From: an uncultured Bacteroides sp.
Lineage (GTDB): Bacteria > Bacteroidota > Bacteroidia > Bacteroidales > Bacteroidaceae
Direction: 5' to 3'
Assembly: GCA_944322355.1 (NCBI GenBank)
Contig: CALUOT010000022.1
Coordinates: 1 to 41,970, forward strand
DNA: 41,970 nucleotides
Position 1 is the first letter of the stretch. Each line of letters begins with the position of its first letter. Of this stretch, positions 24,913-34,167 are shown one piece after another. Made by a program: the position numbers and the translations under genes. The notes below the pieces were generated by a model. It searched no databases and had not been told where the DNA came from. It saw only the letters and a program-made list of their open reading frames with translations.

Positions 24913-25851
24913 ATGAATGAACTTGTAGAAGCCATCAGGCAATTGAAAAAAGAGAAGAATGCACTTATCATGGGGCATTACTACCAGAAAGGGGAGATTC
25001 AAGACATCGCCGACTACGTGGGCGATAGTTTGGCATTGGCCCAACAAGCCGCCAAGACGGAAGCCGACATTATTGTGATGTGTGGCGTACACTTTATGGG
25101 TGAAACGGCCAAGGTGCTTTGTCCCGAAAAGAAAGTACTGGTGCCCGACATGGCTGCCGGCTGTTCCTTGGCCGATAGTTGTCCGGCCGATGAGTTTACC
25201 CGGTTTGTCAAGGAGCATCCGGGCTATACGGTGATTTCTTATGTCAATACTACAGCTGCCGTCAAGGCCGTGACCGATGTAGTAGTGACTTCTACCAATG
25301 CCCGCCAGATTGTGGAAAGCTTTCCTAAGGAGGAAAAAATCATCTTCGGTCCCGACCGGAATCTGGGGAACTACATCAATGCCGTCACCGGACGAAACAT
25401 GTTGTTGTGGGACGGGGCTTGCCATGTACACGAGAAATTCTCAGTGGAAAAGATCGTAGAACTTAAAGCACAGCACCCTGAAGCAGTGGTATTGGCACAT
25501 CCTGAGTGTAAGAGTGCCGTGTTGAAGCTGGCCGATGTGGTAGGCTCTACCGCTGCTTTGCTGAAGTATGCCGTGGCTCATCCCGACAAGACTTATATCG
25601 TAGCTACGGAAGTCGGTATTCTGCACGAGATGCGCAAAAAGTGTCCGCACACGGTTTTCCTTCCGGCCCCTTCGTCGGACAGTACGTGTGCCTGCAACGA
25701 ATGTAACTTCATGCGGATGAATACACTGGAGAAACTGTATGATTGCTTGAAGAACGAAACCCCTGAAATCACCGTAGATCCTGTCATAGCTGAGAAAGCT
25801 GTAAAGCCTATCCAACGGATGCTGGAGATTTCGACCCAATTAGGATTATAA
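24913..25851 (+). CDS. nadA: Quinolinate synthase
   Basis: This 312-residue NadA starts with MNELVEAIRQLKKEKNALIM then GHYYQ, the conserved substrate-binding start. Iron-sulfur ligands are visible: CGVHFMGETAKVLCP, the GCSLADSCP region, the WDGACHVHEKF segment and DSTCACNECNFMRMNTLEKL near the C-terminus. It condenses iminoaspartate with dihydroxyacetone phosphate to quinolinate in NAD synthesis, using a [4Fe-4S] cluster. nadB and nadC are not adjacent here. A perfect terminator follows at 25873, so it is transcribed alone. Confidence 0.97.
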   Translation: MNELVEAIRQLKKEKNALIMGHYYQKGEIQDIADYVGDSLALAQQAAKTEADIIVMCGVHFMGETAKVLCPEKKVLVPDMAAGCSLADSCPADEFTRFVKEHPGYTVISYVNTTAAVKAVTDVVVTSTNARQIVESFPKEEKIIFGPDRNLGNYINAVTGRNMLLWDGACHVHEKFSVEKIVELKAQHPEAVVLAHPECKSAVLKLADVVGSTAALLKYAVAHPDKTYIVATEVGILHEMRKKCPHTVFLPAPSSDSTCACNECNFMRMNTLEKLYDCLKNETPEITVDPVIAEKAVKPIQRMLEISTQLGL

Positions 25852-25872
25852 GTTATAAAAAATAGGATATAG

Positions 25873-25916
25873 CTGTGTCCGAATGAATTTCAAATATCAT
25901 TCGGACACAGTTTTTT
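25873..25916 (+). terminator. Rho-independent terminator of nadA
   Basis: CTGTGTCCGAATGA (25873-25886) pairs perfectly with TCATTCGGACACAG (25897-25910), 10-nt loop, then six T. Confidence 0.95.
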
Positions 25917-26041
25917 GTTTAAATCAAGAAACCGCTATTGTCAAATCTATATTACTCTTCTTTTCTTGGAAGAAAGAGGAAAATATGTGGCTGTAAGGGT
26001 TGGAAATGTGCTTGTACATTGAATTGTATATAGAAAATTTG

Positions 26042-26072
26042 TTGTTTTAATGTGTAGATTTTGTTATTTTTG
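26042..26072 (+). promoter_or_regulatory. Promoter of the 561-aa lipoprotein gene
   Basis: TTG (26042-26044), 20-bp spacer, TATTTTTG (26065-26072). Leader of about 45 nt to the ATG at 26125. Confidence 0.6.
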
Positions 26073-26124
26073 TCCCTCTCAAATAAGTAAAAAAGGAATC
26101 TAATAACATAAAACAAAACAAACA

Positions 26125-27810
26125 ATGAAAAAAATTCTATTAGGCACAGCCGTATTGGGAGGTTTGTTCATGGCATCGTGTACCGAGGACATATACGACG
26201 AGAATAGGGTAAAGGAGGACTATACGCAAAACTTTATCGAACAATTCGGTCCCATTAATGAGAATCAGGATTGGAACATGGCCGCACAGAAGTCCGTCAC
26301 CGTCAATCCGGGCGAAGCTTCCGAAGTCCAAATCTATGCGAAGAGTGGTGATGTTTATAAGTTGGTTGGTTATTATCAGAATGTATCCGGTACGCAGACG
26401 CTTACTTTCGATGCCGCCAAAGGAGTCGATGACTTTGTGGTAACTGCCGGTGGACAAGGTAAGTTGGTGAAGAATGGAGAGAGCGTGAGTTTTGCGGATG
26501 CAGGGACAAGGAGTTATGAGAATTGGGATAGGAATGATGCTTTTACAGTAAATGATGAATATACCAATTTTCCTTGGAATGATGTGATGGCCTATGCAGA
26601 AAGATTGCCGAATGATGAGCATAATGTAGGAGGAGTGGATGGTCCCAGTACCGATTTCAATATGATTATGGGAAATGAGAAAATTACGGTATATCCTGTA
26701 TATTGGAATGCCAGCTTTGACCATACATTGGGTATTTATTGGTATAATAATCGTGGTAGGATACAAACACAAGATATTTATACGGACAAAGAAGGGGATG
26801 ATGTACAGGTGTATGTAAAGCGCACAGAAGATACTCATAGGAATCCAGATACTTATGAAGGATGGGAGGACGTAACATGGGATACGTTTGAATCACCTGC
26901 GGATGTTACTACAGGTTATGGTTGGAATAGAATTACTTATAAAGGCGAAATTGTTACTTCTTATGGTATTAATTCCCGTGGATTTACCATTGACTTACCT
27001 TATGGTACGAGATATGGATTTTATATAAAGGTTGATGACGATAGTTGGTATGGTAATACTTATTATACAGATCCGTCTGTGAATAGAGACAATGATGGTA
27101 AGGGAGTTATGGCTGCTTATTTTAAACAAAAAATGGAGGATGGTACTACCCGTACTTTTGTGGGTTTTGAAGACCAATATAATAATAGCGGTGATAAAAA
27201 AGACTTGAACGACTTGATGCTGATGATAGACCCGTCTCCAATCGTTATTGATAATGATGTACAAGAATGGATTATAGCTGCCGAGGACTTGGGTGCTACG
27301 GATGATTATGACTTTAACGATGTGGTCTTTTCTGTGGAACATGCGTCTGGAAGAGACTATGCAACCATTACTCCACTTGCCGCAGGAGGTTCGAAAGCAA
27401 CTTATCTATATCGTGACGGAACGCAAATAGGTGGAGGTGAATTCCATACTTTGTTAGGGGGTAGTGTAAATGAAAACGGTTCTTATGCGTTTGTCAATAC
27501 GGAATCGGCCGGTCCTAAGGGCAGTCCGATAACTATCGATGTACCTGTTGATTTCTCGTTAGCTTATGGTGACGATACCAATATGGGTAATTTCAGTCTG
27601 CAGGTCGATGGTGTTGATACGTCTATTGAAGCACCCGGAAAAGGTGCTGCTCCGCAAATGATTTGTGTACCTGCCGGATGGAAATGGCCTGTGGAGCGTA
27701 CCAATATTTCCGTCGCTTATCCGGATTTCGGCAGTTGGGGTGCAAACTATCAGAACAGTGAGTGGTATAGAACTCCGGTCGATGGCAAAGTCTTAGGAAA
27801 CAGCAATTGA
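26125..27810 (+). CDS. LruC/DUF4114-type lipoprotein
   Basis: This 561-residue lipoprotein has the signal MKKILLGTAVLGGLFMASC, Cys 19, followed by TEDIYDEN. An N-terminal region with FIEQFGPINENQDWNMA is common in this group. Two Asp-rich motifs follow: FVGFEDQYNNSGDKKDLNDL and IIAAEDLGATDDYDFNDVVF. The second matches the LruC/DUF4114 DxDFNDVV signature that resembles a calcium-binding loop. The central part is rich in Tyr, Trp and Asn, as in surface beta-sheet proteins. Exposed lipoprotein, function unknown. Base composition of the middle is more AT-rich than its ends. A protein of the same style lies at 8769-10763. Confidence 0.8.
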   Translation: MKKILLGTAVLGGLFMASCTEDIYDENRVKEDYTQNFIEQFGPINENQDWNMAAQKSVTVNPGEASEVQIYAKSGDVYKLVGYYQNVSGTQTLTFDAAKGVDDFVVTAGGQGKLVKNGESVSFADAGTRSYENWDRNDAFTVNDEYTNFPWNDVMAYAERLPNDEHNVGGVDGPSTDFNMIMGNEKITVYPVYWNASFDHTLGIYWYNNRGRIQTQDIYTDKEGDDVQVYVKRTEDTHRNPDTYEGWEDVTWDTFESPADVTTGYGWNRITYKGEIVTSYGINSRGFTIDLPYGTRYGFYIKVDDDSWYGNTYYTDPSVNRDNDGKGVMAAYFKQKMEDGTTRTFVGFEDQYNNSGDKKDLNDLMLMIDPSPIVIDNDVQEWIIAAEDLGATDDYDFNDVVFSVEHASGRDYATITPLAAGGSKATYLYRDGTQIGGGEFHTLLGGSVNENGSYAFVNTESAGPKGSPITIDVPVDFSLAYGDDTNMGNFSLQVDGVDTSIEAPGKGAAPQMICVPAGWKWPVERTNISVAYPDFGSWGANYQNSEWYRTPVDGKVLGNSN

Positions 27811-27829
27811 ATATTTATTGGTTAGTAAG

Positions 27830-27880
27830 GAGAACGCGGGTAAGTACATGATTCAATGTATTTATTCGCGTCTCTTTTTT
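27830..27880 (+). terminator. Rho-independent terminator of the 561-aa lipoprotein gene
   Basis: GAGAACGCGGGTAAGTACAT pairs, with a bulge and a few wobble pairs, with ATGTATTTATTCGCGTCTC, followed by six T. It starts 19 bp after the stop codon. Confidence 0.8.
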
Positions 27881-27937
27881 CTTTAAATGTACGAGTCAGT
27901 CACTTTAAATGTGCCGTATTGTTTCATTAAATGTAAT

Positions 27938-27986
27938 GCCTGGAAACAAAGCATGTTTTCTGTTCGAACATACTTTGTTTTCAGGC
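27938..27986. repeat. 20-bp stem hairpin between convergent genes
   Basis: GCCTGGAAACAAAGCATGTT (27938-27957) pairs 18 of 20 with AACATACTTTGTTTTCAGGC (27967-27986), loop 9 nt. It lies between the plus lipoprotein and the minus rdgB gene and is flanked by several copies of the short motif TTAAATG. The motif CAAAAGATACGATGTTTT overlaps its right arm and links it to the 22-bp array family at 4107. Confidence 0.65.
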
Positions 27987-28009
27987 AAAAGATACGATGT
28001 TTTTTTACT

Positions 28010-28588
28010 TTAAATGGACTTCAAGAACTTGCAGAGCTTTTGTGCGGCTTTTGCCCGGTGGCTGATTTTGTTTTTCTCTTCATCGCCCATTTCGGCAAAA
28101 GTCTGGGTGTAGCCTTCGGGCACAAAGATGGGGTCATATCCGAATCCGGATGTACCTTTGCGTGCCTTGACGATTTCTCCCTTCACAATCCCTTCGAACA
28201 AGTGCTCCTTGCCGTCGATGATAATGGCAAAAATCGTGTGGAATTGTGCTTTACGGTTTTCTACGCCTTCCAGCTCATGCAGCAGTTTCTTCATATTGGC
28301 TTCCGAGTTGTGTGCGTCGCCTGCATAGCGGGCCGAATAAACTCCCGGAGCGCCGTTCAACGCTTCTACTTCGAGTCCGGTATCGTCGGCAAAACAGTTC
28401 AGATGGTAGTGTTCGTAGATGTACCTTGCCTTTAGTAGGGCGTTTCCTGCCAGTGTGTCGGCCGTCTCGGGAATTTCTTCGTGACAATTGATGTCCTTTA
28501 AGCTGAGAAGTTCAATTTTGTCTCCTAAAATGTCTTTGACTTCTGCGAGCTTATGAGCATTGTTGGTGGCAAAAACAAATTTCTTCAT
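28010..28588 (-). CDS. rdgB: XTP/dITP diphosphatase (HAM1/RdgB)
   Basis: This 192-residue protein starts with [20 protein letters not shown], the (S/T)xNxxK substrate motif. It then has [20 protein letters not shown] with catalytic acidic residues, ARYAGD, and [14 protein letters not shown] followed by ISHRAKA. Length and motifs are standard for the HAM1 family, which hydrolyses XTP, dITP and ITP to monophosphates and keeps deaminated purines out of nucleic acids. It is the last gene of the leuS-yitT-rdgB unit, 17 bp after yitT. Confidence 0.95.
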   Translation of the reverse strand: MKKFVFATNNAHKLAEVKDILGDKIELLSLKDINCHEEIPETADTLAGNALLKARYIYEHYHLNCFADDTGLEVEALNGAPGVYSARYAGDAHNSEANMKKLLHELEGVENRKAQFHTIFAIIIDGKEHLFEGIVKGEIVKARKGTSGFGYDPIFVPEGYTQTFAEMGDEEKNKISHRAKAAQKLCKFLKSI

Positions 28589-28605
28589 GATATCCGTTTA
28601 TTTGA

Positions 28606-29508
28606 TTACTTAACTTTCAGTTTATCGAAACCTTCTCCATACACACCAATCACTGAGCTTTGCGAGATGAATGCATGGGGGTCAATGTCTTTCACCAGGC
28701 GGAATATGTCGATGGCTTGCCGTTTGTAGGCCAATACCACCAGTACTTTCACGTGGTTCTGACTGTACCAGCCCACACCGTCGAGTACGGTGACGCCTCG
28801 ATGGGTTTCGCGTGTGATGCGGTCGGCAATCTTGTCATATTCCTTGGAGAAGATCAGGAATTGTACGGATTGTCTGGCTCCGTTGACGATGTAGTCTATT
28901 ACGTATCCCATGACAAAGAGGGTGACAAAACCGAAAATCACTCTGCGCCAGTCGTGGAACACAACGTAGCAGGAGCTGATAATGAGGCAGTCGCACAGCA
29001 TTACCATACGTCCCAGTGCTACGTCCTTGTATTTATGGATGATGGCGGCAATGATGTCCGTTCCTCCCGTACTTCCGTTGCAGGTAAACGTCACGCCCAG
29101 CCCGATGCCACACATGATGGACCCGATTAGGCAAGCCATGGTATCCTGTCCCGGACCTAACAGTTGCGGGAAAGTGCCGTCCGGATTCTTCACCAGCCAT
29201 TGGAAGAACTCCAACAGGGCCGTCAGCATGAAGATGGCATACGTCGTCTTGATGCTGAACTTGGGCCCCAGTATCTTGATGGCAAATGTCATCAGGATGG
29301 CATTGATGATGAAGTAGGACCACTGGATGGGAAATCCTGTCGCATAATAGATGATGGCGCCAATACCGGTGGTTCCTCCTGTCGTAATCTGATAGGGTAG
29401 CAGGAAAACCGCCCATGCCACGGAGTAACTGATGAGCCCGAGTGTGATGAAGACATAGTCTTTCAGCTCTCTCATCCATTGGGTTTTAGTTGTTGGAGTT
29501 AGTTGCAT
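28606..29508 (-). CDS. YitT family membrane protein
   Basis: The product is 300 residues from the ATG at 29508. Five to six membrane helices form the YitT domain (YVFITLGLISYSVAWAVFL, TGGTTGIGAIIYYATGFP, NGSTGGTDIIAAI), followed by a cytoplasmic DUF2179 domain at about residues 215-290 (RGVTVLDGVGWYSQNHVKVL, DIDPHAFISQSSVIGVYGEG). Bacteroidota often carry several YitT paralogs; the substrate is unknown. It starts 26 bp after the leuS stop. The longer frame to 29802 runs into the end of leuS and is not real. Confidence 0.9.
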   Translation of the reverse strand: MQLTPTTKTQWMRELKDYVFITLGLISYSVAWAVFLLPYQITTGGTTGIGAIIYYATGFPIQWSYFIINAILMTFAIKILGPKFSIKTTYAIFMLTALLEFFQWLVKNPDGTFPQLLGPGQDTMACLIGSIMCGIGLGVTFTCNGSTGGTDIIAAIIHKYKDVALGRMVMLCDCLIISSCYVVFHDWRRVIFGFVTLFVMGYVIDYIVNGARQSVQFLIFSKEYDKIADRITRETHRGVTVLDGVGWYSQNHVKVLVVLAYKRQAIDIFRLVKDIDPHAFISQSSVIGVYGEGFDKLKVK

Positions 29509-29534
29509 AGTTGGTTTTCTATGGGGGTTGATAC

Positions 29535-32500
29535 TTATTTGATTACTATGTTGACAATCTTCTTCGGCACGACGATAACCTTTACCACTGATTTTCCTTC
29601 CATCCACTTGGCAGAGCGTTCGTCGGCCAATATGGCTTCTTGGATGGCTTCCGACGGTGTGTCTATCGGAAACTCTTGGTTGAAGCGGGCTTTCCCATTG
29701 AAGGAAACGGTATAGTTCACTGTGTTTTCCACCAGGTAGGCTTCGTCGTAAGCAGGCCACTGGGCATCGCAAACCGAAGTGGAGTGACCCAGTGTTTCCC
29801 ACAATTCCTCACAGATGTGCGGAGCAAAAGGAGCCAGGGTGATGAGAAGTTGCTCCAGAATCTCTTTTTTGTTGCACTTCAGGGTGAAGAGTTCGTTGAC
29901 ACAAATCATGAAGGCACTGACCGAAGTGTTGTAAGAGAACTGTTCGATGTCACCCGTCACTTTCTTAATCAGCTTGTGGAGTGATTTCAGTTCTTCTTTC
30001 GTAGCGGGTTCGTCTTTCACCAGGTAGTTGCCGGTACGGTCGTAGAAGAGACTCCAGAACTTCTTCAGGAAACGGTGTACGCCGTCGATGCCGTTCGTGT
30101 CCCAAGGTTTCGATTGTTCTACCGGTCCCAGGAACATTTCGTACATGCGGAGTGTATCGGCACCATATTTTTCGACAATCATGTCTGGATTTACCACGTT
30201 GAACATGGATTTCGACATCTTTTCCACGGCCCATCCGCAGATGTATTTGCCATCTTCGAGGATGAACTCGGCTGTGGCATATTCGGGACGCCAGGCTTTG
30301 AAAGCTTCGAGATCCAGTACGTCGTTCGACACGATGTTCACATCCACATGGAGTGGGGTAGTGTCATATTGGTCTTTCAGGTTCAGCGACACGAAAGTAT
30401 TGGTATCCTTAATGCGGTATACAAAGTTGCTTCGGCCTTGTATCATACCTTGGTTCACCAGTTTCTGGAAAGGTTCTTCTACAACGGAGATACCCAGATC
30501 GTGCAGGAATTTGTTCCAGAATCGGGAATAAATCAAATGTCCTGTAGCATGTTCTGTACCGCCTACATAAAGGTCTACGTTGCGCCAGTATTCGTCGGCT
30601 TCTTTGCTAACCAGTGCTTCGTGGTTGCGCGGATCCATGTAGCGCAGGTAGTAGGCGCTGGAGCCGGCAAAGCCCGGCATCGTGTTCAGTTCGAGCGGGA
30701 AGATGGTGACGTTGTCTATCTTGTCATTATCCGTCACGCAGTTGTTTACCGTGTCCCAAGCCCAACGAGTAGCATGTCCCAAGGGAGGTTCACCTGTTTC
30801 GGTAGGCAGGAATTTGTCTACTTCGGGAAGCTCCAGAGGCAGGCAGCTTTCGGGTATCATATAAGGCATGTTGTCCTTGTAGTATACAGGGAAAGGTTCG
30901 CCCCAGTAGCGTTGGCGGCTAAAGATGGCGTCACGCAATCGGTAGTTCACTTTGACACGGCCCAGATTGTGTTCCTTGACGTATTTTTTGGTAGTAGCGA
31001 TAGCTTCTTTGATGGTCAGCCCGTTCAGGTTCAAGTCGCAATAGGGAGTGACACCGGCTTTGGGCGAGTTGCACACGATACCTTCTTTGGCATCGAAGCT
31101 TTCTTCGCTCACGTCGCAACCTTCTACCAAAGGTACGATGGGCAGGTTGAAGTGTTTGGCAAAGGCATAGTCGCGCGAGTCGTGTGCCGGTACAGCCATG
31201 ATGGCTCCTGTACCATATCCGGCCAGTACATAGTCGCTAATCCAGATGGGCACTTCCTCACCTGTAAAAGGATTAATGGCATAGCTACCCGAAAAAACGC
31301 CTGTCACACTGCGGTCGCTGATACGTTCGCGTTCGGTACGTTTCTTGGTGCGATCCAGATAGGCTTCCACTTCAGCTTTCTGGGCTTCGGTTGTTACTTG
31401 GGATACCAATTCGCTTTCGGGAGCCAGTACCATAAAGGTAACGCCAAACATCGTATCGGCGCGAGTGGTGAAGATGGTGAATGAGAGCCCCTCTCCATCT
31501 CTCCCCTGTGGGGAGAGGGCTGAATCATCCATCAGATTTTTTTTGATGATTGAAAGTGAGTTATCTATATTATATAAAATATCATCATTGGTAAATCTGA
31601 TTACTTTAAAGCCTACTTCATTGAGAAACTGAGTTCTTAGATTATCTGCTTCGATTTGTTCGGGTGTATGGTGATATTCTCCGTCTACTTCTATTATAAG
31701 ACGACTTTTTAGGGAAACAAAGTCAGCAATATAATCACCGATGATGTGTTGTCTTCTGAATTTTTCTCCTAACTTATTGTTTCTTAATGCTTCCCATAAA
31801 ACATTTTCAGCTTGGGTTGGATTTTTGCGATTATTTTTGGCGTTGTTTTTCAGTATTTCGTAATTATACGGGTGAGCTGTCTTAAATGCCTCCCATTGTT
31901 TTTCTAATTGTTCAGGAGAGTATTTGTCCGACTCTCCCTCCACGGGGGGGAGTTGGTGGGGGGCTACTTTAAACTGCACTTCCGCTCCTTCCGAACGACC
32001 AATCCAGTTGCGTTGGGTTTCTTTTAGGGAATCGGTCCATTGAATGGTATCGAGCCCGTCGAGCAGGCGTTGGGCATAGGCCGATACACGCAGGCACCAT
32101 TGGCGCATCTTTTTCTGTACCACAGGATAACCGCCGCGTTCGGACACACCGTCCACCACTTCGTCGTTGGCCAATACCGTGCCCAATTGTGGACACCAGT
32201 TCACCATCGTTTCGCCCAGGTAGGCAATGCGGTAGTTCATCAAGGCTTCCTGTTGCTCTTTCTCGCTCATGGCTTGCCACTCTTGGGCAGAGAAGGTGAT
32301 TTCGTCACTGCAAGCCACATCCAATCCTTCGGTTCCGTTGGTTTCGAACGCCCGGATCAGTTCGGCGATGGGACGGGCCTTTTGCAGCTTGTTGTCATAG
32401 TAGCTGTTGAACATTTGTTGGAAGGCCCATTGTGTCCAGTGATAATATTCGGGGTCGCAAGTACGTATCTCGCGGTTCCAGTCGAACGAGAAACCAATTT

Positions 32501-32837
32501 TGTCCAATTGTTCCCGATAGCGGTTGATATTATTGATGGTAGTAATGGCAGGGTGTTGTCCGGTTTGGATGGCATATTGTTCGGCGGGAAGTCCATACGC
32601 ATCGTATCCCATCGGGTTCAGCACGTTGAAACCTTGCAGCCTTTTGTAGCGGGCATAGATGTCGCTGGCAATGTAGCCCAACGGATGTCCTACGTGTAGA
32701 CCGGCTCCGCTGGGATAGGGGAACATGTTCAGCACATAGAATTTCTGTTTTGTTTCATCTTCTTTCACCTGATAAGTATGGTTTTCTATCCATTTCTTTT
32801 GCCACTTCTTTTCAATCTCCCTGAAATTGTACTCCAT
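29535..32837 (-). CDS. leuS: Leucine--tRNA ligase with an in-frame DUF559 insertion
   Basis: The product is 1100 residues from the ATG at 32837 ([16 protein letters not shown]); bacterial Bacteroidota LeuRS is normally about 940. The HIGH motif is in [16 protein letters not shown]; the tail half has [14 protein letters not shown] (KMSKS) and a normal anticodon-binding C-terminus. The editing domain starts [12 protein letters not shown] and resumes [18 protein letters not shown]. Between these lie about 159 extra codons (31488-31964) encoding a DUF559 nuclease-like domain. No stop interrupts the frame, so a single long protein is predicted. Starts upstream of 32837 cross the promoter and are rejected. 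It is the only leuS seen and must be functional if no second copy exists. First gene of the leuS-yitT-rdgB unit. Confidence 0.95.
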   Translation of the reverse strand: MEYNFREIEKKWQKKWIENHTYQVKEDETKQKFYVLNMFPYPSGAGLHVGHPLGYIASDIYARYKRLQGFNVLNPMGYDAYGLPAEQYAIQTGQHPAITTINNINRYREQLDKIGFSFDWNREIRTCDPEYYHWTQWAFQQMFNSYYDNKLQKARPIAELIRAFETNGTEGLDVACSDEITFSAQEWQAMSEKEQQEALMNYRIAYLGETMVNWCPQLGTVLANDEVVDGVSERGGYPVVQKKMRQWCLRVSAYAQRLLDGLDTIQWTDSLKETQRNWIGRSEGAEVQFKVAPHQLPPVEGESDKYSPEQLEKQWEAFKTAHPYNYEILKNNAKNNRKNPTQAENVLWEALRNNKLGEKFRRQHIIGDYIADFVSLKSRLIIEVDGEYHHTPEQIEADNLRTQFLNEVGFKVIRFTNDDILYNIDNSLSIIKKNLMDDSALSPQGRDGEGLSFTIFTTRADTMFGVTFMVLAPESELVSQVTTEAQKAEVEAYLDRTKKRTERERISDRSVTGVFSGSYAINPFTGEEVPIWISDYVLAGYGTGAIMAVPAHDSRDYAFAKHFNLPIVPLVEGCDVSEESFDAKEGIVCNSPKAGVTPYCDLNLNGLTIKEAIATTKKYVKEHNLGRVKVNYRLRDAIFSRQRYWGEPFPVYYKDNMPYMIPESCLPLELPEVDKFLPTETGEPPLGHATRWAWDTVNNCVTDNDKIDNVTIFPLELNTMPGFAGSSAYYLRYMDPRNHEALVSKEADEYWRNVDLYVGGTEHATGHLIYSRFWNKFLHDLGISVVEEPFQKLVNQGMIQGRSNFVYRIKDTNTFVSLNLKDQYDTTPLHVDVNIVSNDVLDLEAFKAWRPEYATAEFILEDGKYICGWAVEKMSKSMFNVVNPDMIVEKYGADTLRMYEMFLGPVEQSKPWDTNGIDGVHRFLKKFWSLFYDRTGNYLVKDEPATKEELKSLHKLIKKVTGDIEQFSYNTSVSAFMICVNELFTLKCNKKEILEQLLITLAPFAPHICEELWETLGHSTSVCDAQWPAYDEAYLVENTVNYTVSFNGKARFNQEFPIDTPSEAIQEAILADERSAKWMEGKSVVKVIVVPKKIVNIVIK
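31488..31964 (-). mobile_element. DUF559 cassette inserted in-frame in leuS
   Basis: A segment of about 477 bp (159 codons), a multiple of three. The left end in coding sense (31964 downward, AGCCCCCCACCAACTC...) and the reverse complement of the right end (AGCCCCTCTCCATCTC... from 31486) are imperfect inverted repeats of about 38-40 bp, GC-rich, each able to form its own hairpin around GTGG. The interior is visibly AT-rich compared with leuS. It encodes [54 protein letters not shown] and [13 protein letters not shown], a complete DUF559 domain (Vsr-like PD-(D/E)XK fold). I see no intein-type splice motifs and no separate ATG start. The repeats themselves are translated (LPPVEGES at one end, [10 protein letters not shown] at the other). 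Confidence 0.85.
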
Positions 32838-32918
32838 AACTAATAACTTCCTAATATTTGTTGAAAACGTGTTTATATATCCTTTGTTTCGGTTTATAGG
32901 TAGGTTTATAAACCGTTG

Positions 32919-32926
32919 CAAAGTTA
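32919..32926 (-). promoter_or_regulatory. -7 promoter element of leuS
   Basis: TAACTTTG on the minus strand, about 82 bp before the ATG at 32837. The predicted leader includes a self-complementary stretch (GGTTTATA/TATAAACC, 32891-32914). No good -33 box. It excludes starts upstream of 32837. Confidence 0.5.
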
Positions 32927-33002
32927 CGGGATTATTTTCAGATTTGTTCATAGAATGGCATAAAAACATGGGGTCAGGAGGACAGTATGCCGTGTTTTCT
33001 TG

Positions 33003-33010
33003 TAATTTTG
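33003..33010 (+). promoter_or_regulatory. -7 promoter element of the EamA transporter gene
   Basis: TAATTTTG 25 bp before the ATG at 33036; the -33 region is not clear. Divergent from the leuS promoter. Confidence 0.5.
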
Positions 33011-33035
33011 CGCCCGAAAAAACAAGATAAGACCT

Positions 33036-33962
33036 ATGGATGCAACAAAAATGAAGGGACATGCCGCTATGTTGGCCGCCAATAGCATGTGGGGATTGAT
33101 GGCTCCTTTGGCTAAATTCGTTATGATGGGCGGTGCGGTAAGTTCGTTGGTGATGACCGATTTACGCGTGTTCGGTGCCATGATTCTTTTTTGGATTCTC
33201 TCTTTTTTCCAAAAGCCCGAGCATGTGGGGCATAAAGACCTGATGAAGTTGTTTGCGGCTTCACTCTTGGCCATTGTGTTCAATCAGGGGAGCTATATCT
33301 TTGGTGTAGGGCTGACCTCACCGGTCGATGCTTCCATCATTACTACCAGCATGCCGCTGATAGCCATGATTCTGGCAGCCATTTTCCTGAAAGAACCTAT
33401 TACGGGAAAGAAAATCCTGGGTATAGCCGTCGGAGCATCGGGTGCCTTGCTGCTGATTATGGGCAGTTCGCAGACGGCAGGCGCATCGGTCAAGGGCGAT
33501 CATCCCATTTGGGGCGACTTGTTGGTGTTGTTGGCCCAATGCAGTTATGCTTTCTATTTTGTGTTATTTAAGAATTTTGTGGCCAGGTATTCGGCAGTCA
33601 CAGTGATGAAGTGGATGTTTACGTATGCTTTTATCTGCCTGCTTCCTTTTTCTTATAATAGCCTGATGACTACCGATTGGTTGGCACTCGACGGGGCCCG
33701 CATCGGTTCCATTGTCTTTATCGTGGCTGGTGCTACTTTCTTATGCTATCTGCTGATTGTGGTCGGACAGAAGAACCTGCGTCCTACCGTGGCCGGCATG
33801 TACAACTACATCCAACCGCTGGTCGCTACCATTGTGGCCATTGTTTGGGGGATGGATGCGTTCAATTGGGTCAAAGTACTTTCCGTGGTTATGATATTCG
33901 GTGGTGTTTATTTGGTGACTTCCAGCCGTAGTCGTGCCGAGATGGATGCTTGTGAAAGTTGA
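33036..33962 (+). CDS. DMT superfamily transporter (EamA domains)
   Basis: This 308-residue protein has about ten transmembrane segments in two homologous EamA halves. The first starts [20 protein letters not shown] and includes [19 protein letters not shown] and [17 protein letters not shown]; the second includes [20 protein letters not shown] and ends [19 protein letters not shown]. The 'P..A....FLKEP' and 'G..N' patterns are typical of drug/metabolite exporters. Substrate unknown. It is divergent from leuS and followed by the 113-bp element copy B. Confidence 0.9.
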   Translation: MDATKMKGHAAMLAANSMWGLMAPLAKFVMMGGAVSSLVMTDLRVFGAMILFWILSFFQKPEHVGHKDLMKLFAASLLAIVFNQGSYIFGVGLTSPVDASIITTSMPLIAMILAAIFLKEPITGKKILGIAVGASGALLLIMGSSQTAGASVKGDHPIWGDLLVLLAQCSYAFYFVLFKNFVARYSAVTVMKWMFTYAFICLLPFSYNSLMTTDWLALDGARIGSIVFIVAGATFLCYLLIVVGQKNLRPTVAGMYNYIQPLVATIVAIVWGMDAFNWVKVLSVVMIFGGVYLVTSSRSRAEMDACES

Positions 33963-33995
33963 AATTTATAACTATTCTGGATACCTTTTTTCTTA

Positions 33996-34108
33996 CCCCC
34001 TCCAGAAGGCCTTCTGAGCGGGGTGCCGGAAGGTTACTAACATTCGGGTCGAAGGTTACTAACATTCCCCCTCTATGTTACTAACATTCGACCCTTAGGG
34101 TAGTAACC
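33996..34108. repeat. 113-bp dispersed element, copy B (inverted relative to copy A)
   Basis: The reverse complement matches 4233-4345 at all but about four positions, including three GTTACTAACATTC blocks, the GGGTAGTAACC end and the CCAGAAGGCCTTCTG palindrome, which is perfect here. Homology stops abruptly at both ends in both copies. It lies between the EamA gene and the 3' end of an Rpn-family gene. Confidence 0.85.
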
Positions 34109-34167
34109 CTGTTTTTCCTCTATAAAGAAGAGTCTATGAATATGTAAAGATTAATGGACGTTACTTT

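Noticed and set aside
26140-26838. 232-codon minus-strand frame, Ile/Tyr/His-rich
   Set aside because: Antisense of the 561-aa lipoprotein; composition reflects the opposite strand's Asn/Asp/Tyr codons.
28606-29802. 398-codon version of the YitT gene
   Set aside because: The first 98 codons overlap the 3' end of leuS in another frame; the real start is the ATG at 29508.
30075-31484. 469-codon plus-strand frame
   Set aside because: It lies wholly antisense to leuS, has no recognisable domain, and follows from leuS codon usage.
31488-31964. Intein inside leuS
   Set aside because: The insert lacks N-terminal Cys/Ser splice and C-terminal His-Asn motifs; its content is DUF559 and the flanks are inverted repeats.
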